DNA from: an uncultured Planctomycetia bacterium
GTDB taxonomy: Bacteria > Planctomycetota > Phycisphaerae > Phycisphaerales > SM1A02
Assembly: GCA_937919205.1 (NCBI GenBank)
Contig: CALFOZ010000232.1
Location: forward strand, 1-39,857
Length of the DNA: 39,857 bases
Direction of reading: 5' to 3'
Positions within the stretch are counted from its first letter, which is position 1. Every line of letters starts with the position of its first letter. Shown here in pieces: positions 25,123 through 31,719 of the stretch. A program made the translations under genes and the position numbers. The notes below the pieces were generated by a model that was not told the origin of the DNA, made no database searches, and saw only the letters and a list, made by a program, of their open reading frames with translations.

Positions 25123-26190
25123 GTGAAGAGAAAGGTTGCCAAACAAGTGCCAAATGCCAGAGCCATAGCGACACGCTTGCAGGAGTGGTTTCCAAGGGTT
25201 TTGCGCGATCTTCCATGGAGAAAAAGGCGCACTCCATGGCGGGTTTTGGTGAGCGAAGTGATGTTGCAACAAACGCAGGCGAGCAGGGTTGCGGAAAAAT
25301 TTCCGGCATTTTTGAGGCGGTTTCCCAGCCCGCAACGCTTGGCCGAATCCACCGAGTTGTCGGTGCTTTCTTTGTGGCAGGGGTTGGGTTATTACAGGCG
25401 GGCAAAAAATCTACGAGCCGCCGCGCAAATGATGGTGGCACAATTTGGCGGACGAGTTCCGCGTTCCGTGCAGGAGTTGCAAACGCTTCCAGGAATTGGC
25501 CGCTACTCGGCTGGCGCGATTGCCAGCATCGCATTTGGGCAAGCGGCGCCCATTGTGGATGGCAACGTGGCGCGCGTGTTGTCTAGAATTGCGGATCGAC
25601 GTGAAACCACCAAGGGAAAAATCGCCGAGGCGTGGCTATGGAGCACGGCGGAGGAATTGGTTCGTTCTGCGAAATCGCCAGCGGTGTTGAATGAAGCCCT
25701 GATGGAATTGGGAGCGACTGTTTGCACGCCCCGCGTTCCGCGTTGCGGCGAGTGCCCGCTCAAGCGTTGCTGTGGATCCTTCAAAGCGCACTCGCAGGAA
25801 TTTGTTCCGCTGAGCAATTCCGCGGCGCCACGAAAAACCGTGGTGCATCACGCGTGCGTGGAAATTCGTGGCTTAAAGATTGGCGTTGAGATTCGACCCG
25901 CCCCGGGTTTGTGGGCTGGAATGTTGTCACCACCTGTTGTTGAATCGTCAAGCGTGTATTCCGCCGCGAAGTTGATGCGCGAGCGCCGCGACATTAAGAG
26001 GATAAAAAAATTCCAGCGGGAATTTGAATTTCTTACAACCCATCGAACGGTCCGCATTCGCGTGTACCAAGTGGAATTTCATTCGGGCGCGAAAGTTCGC
26101 TGGGTTGATGTGGCAAAACTCAACAAATTAGCGGTAAGCAACGCGGTTTTGCGCATGGTGAACGTGGCGCAAAAAAACATGGATGCATGA
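25123..26190 (+). CDS. mutY: A/G-specific adenine glycosylase (MutY)
   Basis: The 355-residue DNA repair enzyme removes adenine opposite 8-oxoguanine. The N-terminal domain has PWRKRRTPWRVLVSEVMLQQ with catalytic Glu45, the helix-hairpin-helix LPGIGRYSAGAI and catalytic Asp146 in VDGNVARV. The iron-sulfur cluster cysteines are C201, C208, C211 and C217 (C-x6-C-x2-C-x5-C), and the C-terminal 8-oxoG-recognition (Nudix-like) domain is present (about 245-340). The GTG start at 25123 has no clear Shine-Dalgarno. The downstream lipoprotein gene starts 21 bases after the stop. Confidence 0.93.
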   Translation: MKRKVAKQVPNARAIATRLQEWFPRVLRDLPWRKRRTPWRVLVSEVMLQQTQASRVAEKFPAFLRRFPSPQRLAESTELSVLSLWQGLGYYRRAKNLRAAAQMMVAQFGGRVPRSVQELQTLPGIGRYSAGAIASIAFGQAAPIVDGNVARVLSRIADRRETTKGKIAEAWLWSTAEELVRSAKSPAVLNEALMELGATVCTPRVPRCGECPLKRCCGSFKAHSQEFVPLSNSAAPRKTVVHHACVEIRGLKIGVEIRPAPGLWAGMLSPPVVESSSVYSAAKLMRERRDIKRIKKFQREFEFLTTHRTVRIRVYQVEFHSGAKVRWVDVAKLNKLAVSNAVLRMVNVAQKNMDA

Positions 26191-26198
26191 GAATTGGG

Positions 26199-26204
26199 TA
26201 AAGT
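26199..26204 (+). promoter_or_regulatory. Putative -10 element (TAAAGT) of the 26212 lipoprotein gene
   Basis: TAAAGT ends 7 bases before the GTG at 26212. It helps to choose among four candidate starts for this gene and fits the leaderless pattern seen elsewhere in the window. Confidence 0.4.
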
Positions 26205-26211
26205 GTCGGGC

Positions 26212-26757
26212 GTGAACAAGGTGGCAATGCATTTGAATATCGGCGTGTTGATTGCGGTTGTATTTTTGGTGGCTTGCTCAACGCCAGCGCCAATCGTGCA
26301 ATCCAACGAAGTTTTTCCTGGCGATCTTGCCAGCGTGAACCGTGAACTCACTTCTGCGGAGTCCCAGCGCGTGCTTAACGCAATGGCATCCACGCGCTCG
26401 CAGAAAGATATTGACGGCACGCGGCCGTTGCAGACATCAAGCGTGGGTCGTTGGTCGGATGTGTATCAAGCCGCGGTGATTGGATCTAGAAAAGTTGAAA
26501 TGGCTGTGATTGCGCAGTTTGTTCTACCAGACGGATTGCGTTTCACCATTGTGACATTGAACAATGACCAAGGTGAACTTGTGGTGAAGGGCGACTTGGC
26601 GCAAGGCGTGTTGAGCGCCAGCGCCACATTGGGATTGTTTGGCGAACGAACCACGTCCGCGCAGGCGTTGGTGGATTCCTTTTATTCGCAACTGCACGAG
26701 TTGGGCGCAATTCCGCGCGCCTCCCAAGCGCCTCCAATTGCCGCCGCCACTGAATAA
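26212..26757 (+). CDS. Lipoprotein of unknown function
   Basis: The 181-residue product has a basic N-terminus, a hydrophobic stretch and the lipobox LVAC (Cys22), followed by STPAPIVQ. The mature part (about 23-181) is soluble and of mixed charge. It has no domain that I recognise. The start could also be the TTG at 26194, the GTG at 26221 or the ATG at 26227; the GTG at 26212 is chosen because TAAAGT lies 7 bases upstream and the signal peptide then has a lysine. It ends 26 bases from the convergent gatA. Confidence 0.72.
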   Translation: MNKVAMHLNIGVLIAVVFLVACSTPAPIVQSNEVFPGDLASVNRELTSAESQRVLNAMASTRSQKDIDGTRPLQTSSVGRWSDVYQAAVIGSRKVEMAVIAQFVLPDGLRFTIVTLNNDQGELVVKGDLAQGVLSASATLGLFGERTTSAQALVDSFYSQLHELGAIPRASQAPPIAAATE

Positions 26758-26782
26758 TGTGGCCGGGGCGCGAAAGCCGCCA

Positions 26783-28264
26783 CTACGAAATAAGTGTCGG
26801 CGCTTCTCGAGCCAGATCGGGAAAAAGTTTTTCAACCATGCGTGCGGCGCGCAATAATTTTGCGTCGGCAAAGGCTGGCGCTTGCAGGTGCAGGCCAATC
26901 GGCAGTGAGCGCGCGCCCTCTGTGGCAAAGCCAATTGGCAGTGAAATAGCGGGCAAACCAGCGATATTTGTATTCACGGTGTAGACATCGCACAAATACA
27001 TTTTCAGCGGATCGCTCATGCCGCCAAACTTGAATGCGGGTGACGGACTCGCGGGCCCAGCGATGACGTCGCACTTGGCGAAGGCGTTGTCAAACTCCGC
27101 CTTGATGAGGCGGCGCACACGTAACGCGCGGCCGTAGTACGCGTCGTAATAACCGGAGCTCAACACATACGTTCCAAGCATGATGCGCCGCTGAACTTCG
27201 GGACCAAATCCTTCAGCGCGACTACGCGAGTAGAGCGTGTCCAAACTTTCACCCGTCTTCAACGCGGCGCGGTGTCCATAGCGAATGCCGTCAAAGCGCG
27301 CCAAGTTTCCGCTGGCCTCCGCCGGCGCGATCACGTAGTACGTGCTGATGCCAATGTCCGTGAGCGGCAGATCCACTTCAACAAGAGTCGCGCCTAATTT
27401 TTTCAGGCGTTGCAGTGCGTCGTTTACGCACGAGTTCACCTCGGCGTCATTGGCGTCGCTTAAATATTGTTTAGGCACGCCAACGCGAAGGCCTGCGATT
27501 GGAGTTTCCAAATCCTTCATTGGATCTTCCACGGCAAGATCCGCGGTGGTGCTGTCGCGGTCATCAATACCGGCCATCACGTGATAGGTGAGCGCGGCGT
27601 CGCGCACACTGCGGGTGAGCGGGCCAACTTGGTCAAGACTGCTTCCAAAGGCCACCAAACCGTAGCGACTGACGCGGCCGTAGGTTGGCTTGAAGCCAAC
27701 ACAACCACACAACGAAGCGGGTTGACGAATGCTACCGCCGGTGTCGCTTCCTAGGGAAAAACCGCATAAACCAGCGGCCGCGGCAACGGCACTGCCACCG
27801 CTGGAACCGCCCGGAACGCGCGTGGTGTCCCACGGATTTTTTACGGATCCCCACGCGCAATGTTCCGTGCTTGAACCCATCGCGAATTCATCCATGTTGG
27901 TTTTTCCAATCACCACCGCGCCCTCTGCTTGCAGGCGCTCAACACAAGTCGCCGTGAATGGCGAGCGATAGTGCTCCAGCATTTTGCTTGAACAAGTTGT
28001 TCGGCCAACCTTGGTCGCCAAATTATCTTTCACGGCCATGGGCACGCCAGCGAGAGGCCCAGGATTTTTTCCAGCTTTCACTTTCGCGTCCACGGCGCGC
28101 GCGGCCTCCATGGCTTCGCTTTCAAAGATTTCGTGGAACGCATTCAATGACGCGTTTGCCGTTTGCGCCCGGCTTAAAAATTCCTTGGTCACTTGCTCGG
28201 CGGTGGTGGCGCCGGTACGAACCGCTTCGCCAATGGAAACGGCGTCCGTGAATGGCGCGCTCAT
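26783..28264 (-). CDS. gatA: Asp-tRNA(Asn)/Glu-tRNA(Gln) amidotransferase subunit A
   Basis: The 493-residue amidase generates ammonia from glutamine so that Glu-tRNA(Gln) or Asp-tRNA(Asn) can be amidated in GatCAB. The Ser-cisSer-Lys catalytic set is intact: Lys79 in MAVKDNL, Ser154 in PGGSSGGSA and the nucleophile Ser178 in SDTGGSIRQPA. Other family segments include TNMDEFAMGSS and GFKPTYGR. The ATG overlaps the gatC stop by 4 bases. gatB, the kinase subunit, is not in the window. This implies that the organism makes Gln-tRNA and/or Asn-tRNA by the indirect route. Confidence 0.96.
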   Translation of the reverse strand: MSAPFTDAVSIGEAVRTGATTAEQVTKEFLSRAQTANASLNAFHEIFESEAMEAARAVDAKVKAGKNPGPLAGVPMAVKDNLATKVGRTTCSSKMLEHYRSPFTATCVERLQAEGAVVIGKTNMDEFAMGSSTEHCAWGSVKNPWDTTRVPGGSSGGSAVAAAAGLCGFSLGSDTGGSIRQPASLCGCVGFKPTYGRVSRYGLVAFGSSLDQVGPLTRSVRDAALTYHVMAGIDDRDSTTADLAVEDPMKDLETPIAGLRVGVPKQYLSDANDAEVNSCVNDALQRLKKLGATLVEVDLPLTDIGISTYYVIAPAEASGNLARFDGIRYGHRAALKTGESLDTLYSRSRAEGFGPEVQRRIMLGTYVLSSGYYDAYYGRALRVRRLIKAEFDNAFAKCDVIAGPASPSPAFKFGGMSDPLKMYLCDVYTVNTNIAGLPAISLPIGFATEGARSLPIGLHLQAPAFADAKLLRAARMVEKLFPDLAREAPTLIS

Positions 28265-28572
28265 GAATTTTCCTCCGCCAGAACTTTTGGAACCGCGATG
28301 AAGCGGCCCTCAACAGCGGGGGCGTTCATAAATAATTCTTCCAATGAAAGCGTGGCGCCAGGTTGGTCAGCGGCAAGTCGGTTGGTGGAATCCACCGGGC
28401 TTGTGAGCGGCTCAATGCCATCCACGTTGATGGCCTTCAACTTGGCAACATGGCCCAGCACATTGGCCAGCTCGCCGCGGTACTGTTCCAGTTTCGCGGG
28501 CGCAATTTCTAGCCGCGCCAATTTGGCCACATGCGCTGTTTCCTCGATCGAAAGTGTGTGTTTCTCTGTCAC
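28261..28572 (-). CDS. gatC: Asp-tRNA(Asn)/Glu-tRNA(Gln) amidotransferase subunit C
   Basis: The 103-residue protein has the typical short GatC sequence: HVAKLARLEIAP near the N-terminus, a helical middle (YRGELANVLGHVAKL), then VDGIEPLTSPV, and a C-terminal tail ending in RFIAVPKVL. It wraps around GatA and helps it to fold. The GTG at 28572 is chosen because the homology begins there and TACACT lies 7 bases upstream; no Shine-Dalgarno is seen. The gene overlaps gatA by ATGA, and the pair is divergent from the ROK kinase gene across 48 bases. Confidence 0.92.
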   Translation of the reverse strand: MTEKHTLSIEETAHVAKLARLEIAPAKLEQYRGELANVLGHVAKLKAINVDGIEPLTSPVDSTNRLAADQPGATLSLEELFMNAPAVEGRFIAVPKVLAEENS

Positions 28573-28579
28573 GCATTTG

Positions 28580-28585
28580 AGTGTA
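28580..28585 (-). promoter_or_regulatory. Putative -10 element (TACACT) of gatCA
   Basis: TACACT on the minus strand ends 7 bases before the GTG of gatC. It is embedded in a 14-mer (28578-28591) that recurs at 38958-38971, upstream of fabG on the same strand. Confidence 0.5.
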
Positions 28586-28608
28586 ACCAAGCGTGGCGCA
28601 AGGTCGGT

Positions 28609-28614
28609 TAGATT
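28609..28614 (+). promoter_or_regulatory. Putative -10 element (TAGATT) of the ROK kinase gene
   Basis: TAGATT ends 6 bases before the ATG at 28621. The divergent gatC and ROK promoters would interleave within the 48-base gap, because each -35 region falls beside the other -10. Confidence 0.5.
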
Positions 28615-28620
28615 CCGTGC

Positions 28621-29628
28621 ATGGCAGATCGCAAACAACGTTTCACTGGTCCAATTGTTGGCGTGGATTTGGGCGGCACCAACATGAGCATTGGTGTGAT
28701 TGATGAAAAAGGAAAAATTGTTGGGCGTACACGCCGCAAGACCAAGGCCGCCGAGGGCCGCGAGAAAGTCCTCACTCGTATAGTTGAAGGTATTGAGCGC
28801 GCATGCGAAGACGCAAAGTTGTCCATAAAAGATATTGAGGCCGCCGGTATTGGCGCGCCAAGCGCGGTGGATTGGGACAAGGGCAGTGTGATCCACGCGG
28901 GCAATCTTGGATGGAAAAAAGTTCCCCTGCGCGACATCATGTCAAAGAAATTGGACATGCCCGTGGTGGTGGACAATGATGTGAATGTGGCGGCGTTTGG
29001 CGAAAGCCGTTTGGGCGCGGGTAAAAATCGCGGCGATTTGTTGGCCATGTGGATTGGCACCGGCATTGGTGGCGGGATGATTCTAAATGGAAAATTGTGG
29101 CGCGGTCCGTTTTACACGGCTGGCGAAGTTGGACATGTTGTGCTTTTCCCGGGCGCAGGTCCGGGCCATCGAACGCTGGAAGATCATTGCAGTCGCACGG
29201 CGCTTGTGCGTAGCATGATGATGTTGCTTGGGCACTATCCCGACAGCATGTTGCGCGAATTTTTAAACAAGGAAAAAGACGACGAGGGCAAGCCCGATCC
29301 ATCCGCGATTGGAAGCGGCGTGCTGGCGGAGTGCTATTCCAAAGGCGATCCGCTTGTGCGCAAGGTGGTTGATGCGTCGGCTGAATTGTTGGGTCTGACC
29401 ATTGCCAATCTGACTACTGTGATGAGTTTGCAAACAGTGGTGCTGGGCGGCGGCGTGTCCGAGGCGCTTGGAAAGCCATATCTGTACCGCGTGCGCGAAA
29501 GTTTTGAGCGCGTGGTGTTTCCACAAACATTACAGCGATGCGAAATTGTTCCAAGTCAATTGGGCGATGACGCCGGCATGTTGGGCGCGGCGCTTCTGGC
29601 GCGTGAAACATTGAGCGAAGAAAAATAA
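28621..29628 (+). CDS. ROK-family sugar kinase (glucokinase-like), zinc motif absent
   Basis: The 335-residue protein has the ROK ATPase fold: VGVDLGGTNMSIGVID (phosphate 1), GIGAPSAVD, the catalytic Asp120 in VVVDNDVNVAA, IGTGIGGG (phosphate 2) and GEVGHVV with the sugar-binding Glu169 and His172. Family members phosphorylate glucose or related sugars. The CxCGxxGCxE zinc motif that normally follows GEVGH is missing; only Cys190 is nearby, so zinc binding is unlikely. The C-terminal half is complete (VVLGGGVSEAL). The gene is alone on its strand, with a putative leaderless promoter, and converges on the NIF3-family gene. Confidence 0.9.
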   Translation: MADRKQRFTGPIVGVDLGGTNMSIGVIDEKGKIVGRTRRKTKAAEGREKVLTRIVEGIERACEDAKLSIKDIEAAGIGAPSAVDWDKGSVIHAGNLGWKKVPLRDIMSKKLDMPVVVDNDVNVAAFGESRLGAGKNRGDLLAMWIGTGIGGGMILNGKLWRGPFYTAGEVGHVVLFPGAGPGHRTLEDHCSRTALVRSMMMLLGHYPDSMLREFLNKEKDDEGKPDPSAIGSGVLAECYSKGDPLVRKVVDASAELLGLTIANLTTVMSLQTVVLGGGVSEALGKPYLYRVRESFERVVFPQTLQRCEIVPSQLGDDAGMLGAALLARETLSEEK

Positions 29629-29721
29629 GTTTGCGCGTGGGCGTTCAACAGCGGGCGACTCAAACAAATCCCGCCGCGGCCCAAGCGCGCAACATCCGCG
29701 TTGCGAGCTTGCGTTCTAGTT

Positions 29722-30639
29722 CTATGCGCTGTGAAGCGGATGTCGATCGCGTTTGCTCACCAACAAACGAACCTGCGGCACATGCGGTTGCAATTGCTTG
29801 GCAAAGTGCGGCAGAAATCCGCGCTCGGAATTTGTGTGGCCAAGCAAAATTATGTCGCAATTCATTTCGCGCGCGTGGATCACATCGTGGTGCTTGGCCT
29901 CGCCGGTGACCATGAGCGTGCAACCGGCCTCGATTGCCATTGTCAGCAAACTGGCGCCTGAGCCAGGAACCACCGCGACGCATGTGTGGCGGCGCGATTT
30001 GTTGAATTCGCAATAGTTCACATCGCCGGCGGAAAGTCGTAGCGAGGCACGCAATTGTTTCGCTATGGCGCTTGTTGTTCGGGGCTTTGCAAGCGTGAGC
30101 GCGCGACCTTGGCCATGAACTTGTGCTTGAACTCGACCTTGACCCTGACCTTGACCCTGATTGCGAAACAGGCCTTGAACTTGCGCTTGGACTTGATCTT
30201 GCCCGCGCGCCGACGCATGCAAGTGATTCACTTGCGTCGCCGGCGAATTTAAATTTGTTGCTGGCTCCAACGCCACGCGCGCACCTGCATCAATCATGTC
30301 GGCCAGCCAATCGGTCATGCCGCCACACACCGCGTCAAGCGCCGTATGCGGCGACAAGATCGCGATCTTGTTCTCCGCGCAACGTAGCAAGATTTGCTCA
30401 TGCGCATGCATGGCCGTGAGTTGTTTTAGCGGCTCAAAAATAGGCGGGTGATACGCAATAATCGCCTCGCATTTGGCCGCTATCGCTTCATCAAGCACGT
30501 CAACCGTGAGGTCAATCGTGAGCAAGGCGCGCCGAAGCAAACGCGATGGATCGCCAAGAAGCAAGCCGGTGTTGTCCCACGATGCCGCAAGACGCCGCGG
30601 CGCGACAGCCTCCATGGCCAGCACAAGTTCTCCAATCAT
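29722..30639 (-). CDS. NIF3-family dinuclear metal protein with Gly/Gln repeat insert
   Basis: The 305-residue protein belongs to the NIF3 / GTP cyclohydrolase I type 2-like family. The N-terminal half has SWDNTGLLLGDP, AYHPPIFEPLK with His64, and SPHTALDA with Asp102. The C-terminal half has VVPGSGASLL, VTGEAKHHDV and LLGHTNSERG with His268 and Glu272. The YHPPIF form is like eukaryotic NIF3-like proteins; bacterial YbgI has HH. Residues 145-180, at the junction between the halves, are a Gly/Gln/Arg/Val-rich low-complexity insert. The function of the family is not settled. The start is 33 bases after the Bax-inhibitor-like gene, so they are probably one operon. Confidence 0.86.
   Translation of the reverse strand: MIGELVLAMEAVAPRRLAASWDNTGLLLGDPSRLLRRALLTIDLTVDVLDEAIAAKCEAIIAYHPPIFEPLKQLTAMHAHEQILLRCAENKIAILSPHTALDAVCGGMTDWLADMIDAGARVALEPATNLNSPATQVNHLHASARGQDQVQAQVQGLFRNQGQGQGQGRVQAQVHGQGRALTLAKPRTTSAIAKQLRASLRLSAGDVNYCEFNKSRRHTCVAVVPGSGASLLTMAIEAGCTLMVTGEAKHHDVIHAREMNCDIILLGHTNSERGFLPHFAKQLQPHVPQVRLLVSKRDRHPLHSA
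30111..30203 (-). repeat. Simple-sequence tract in the NIF3-family gene (hexamer-type repeats)
   Basis: On the plus strand the tract repeats CTTGAC/CCTGAC-type hexamers and variants, including a perfect double copy of the 12-mer CCTTGACCCTGA. It encodes the Gly-Gln/Val-Gln stretch in the protein. Six-base units keep the frame, so the length can vary without breaking the gene. Confidence 0.8.
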
Positions 30640-30672
30640 GGATCAACTTTCATGTGGAACGCGCGCTCGTAA

Positions 30673-31488
30673 TCAATCGCGCTTGCCACCGAAGATCATG
30701 GCCAAGCGGAAAATAATTTTCATTGACTCAAAATAAATCCAGACCAAGCTTACGGTCAGACCGTATGCCAAATACCATTCACTGCTAGCCGGTGCGCCTT
30801 CTTTAGAGGCCTGATCGACTTGTTGAATGTCGGCGATAAAAGTAAACGCCGCCACCACCAGAATGAGCCCGTTAATAGCAAGGCCAATGTAGGCGCCCGT
30901 TGAACCGCCAGTTTGATTTGGCAGTGAGATGAACGGAGTCGCCACGCCAAATAGACTGAGTACAAATGAAATCAGATAGGTCACGCCAATACCCAGCACG
31001 CATGCCCACAAAATAAATGCGCCACGTTGAGTGATGCGCACGGCGCCACTGCGGTACAAAATGAGGCACGTCAACGCCACGCCCGCGGTCATGATGAAGG
31101 CTTGCAGAGCGATGCCGCCTGTAAGCGCGATGCCCTTTGACTTCAAGATGTTGTCAAGCACAACTCCAACCGCGCCCATGAAGAACCCTTGCACCGCCGC
31201 ATAAATTGGCGCCAAAAATATCGCCCAACTTGGGCGGCCAAACAAGGCGAATCCAACTCCTAAGGAAACCACAAACGACGCCATGCTGACCATAAACAGC
31301 GCACCGGGGTTGGTTTGTACAAACGAGTTTCCCAACGCGCCAAACACCACGGCCACCGCCAAGCACAGCGTGGTTTTGTTTACCACGCCAGCAACGGTGA
31401 CAGTGGCTTGTGAATTTGGAGAGCTTCGTAAAGCTTCCTCTAGGCGGCCTTCGGCAAGAATTGGGTTGGATGATCTTAGAATGGACAT
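30673..31488 (-). CDS. Bax inhibitor-1 / YccA-like membrane protein
   Basis: The 271-residue integral membrane protein has a soluble N-terminus of about 38 residues and seven predicted helices. The MAIL-like layout and segments such as GALGNSF, YAAVQGFFMGAVGVVLDN, GIALQAFIMTAGVALTCL and WYLAYGLTVSLVWIYFESMKI fit the BI-1/YccA family. Members act as ion-leak channels or interact with the FtsH protease, but the role here is unknown. The ATG has a strong AAGGAG 5 bases upstream. TAGAAT (31508-31513, minus strand) lies further upstream as a possible -10. It is followed by the NIF3-family gene on the same strand. Confidence 0.88.
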   Translation of the reverse strand: MSILRSSNPILAEGRLEEALRSSPNSQATVTVAGVVNKTTLCLAVAVVFGALGNSFVQTNPGALFMVSMASFVVSLGVGFALFGRPSWAIFLAPIYAAVQGFFMGAVGVVLDNILKSKGIALTGGIALQAFIMTAGVALTCLILYRSGAVRITQRGAFILWACVLGIGVTYLISFVLSLFGVATPFISLPNQTGGSTGAYIGLAINGLILVVAAFTFIADIQQVDQASKEGAPASSEWYLAYGLTVSLVWIYFESMKIIFRLAMIFGGKRD

Positions 31489-31576
31489 GGGTTCTCCTTA
31501 GCGATCATTCTAGCCACCAAGCGCGAAGTTTGACATTTCTTGCATGGATTTTTCCGCACCCCAAGACTTGCGCAAT

Positions 31577-31605
31577 TTGTCACAATTTATATTTTTAAAT
31601 ATAAA
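31577..31605 (+). promoter_or_regulatory. Sigma-70-like promoter of the PIN-PhoH gene
   Basis: TTGTCA (31577-31582), a 17-base AT-rich spacer, then TATAAA (31600-31605). This is the closest match to a sigma-70 consensus in the window. The transcription start would be near 31612, leaving about 108 bases of leader before the TTG start at 31720. Confidence 0.75.
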
Positions 31606-31619
31606 GTTCACGCGAACTT
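31604..31619 (+). promoter_or_regulatory. Inverted repeat overlapping the phoH -10 and start site (operator candidate)
   Basis: AAGTTC-ACGC-GAACTT: two perfect 6-base arms with a 4-base spacer. It overlaps the last two bases of the -10 and covers the predicted transcription start, the place where a repressor would block RNA polymerase. Confidence 0.5.
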
Positions 31620-31719
31620 GACTCGGGGGCAATTAGAATCCACTCTAGTGCATCCGAGTGGTCTATTGACTTGTGGTGCGGCCATTCGTTCACTCACTTT
31701 TTCGAAGGGACTTTGCCTC

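Noticed and set aside
30111-30203. CRISPR-like or minisatellite array
   Set aside because: The units are hexamers without spacers and are translated in frame within a conserved gene.
31604-31619. LexA/SOS box before phoH
   Set aside because: The Gram-positive-type SOS box has GAAC-N4-GTTC; here the half-sites are in the opposite order (GTTC-N4-GAAC).
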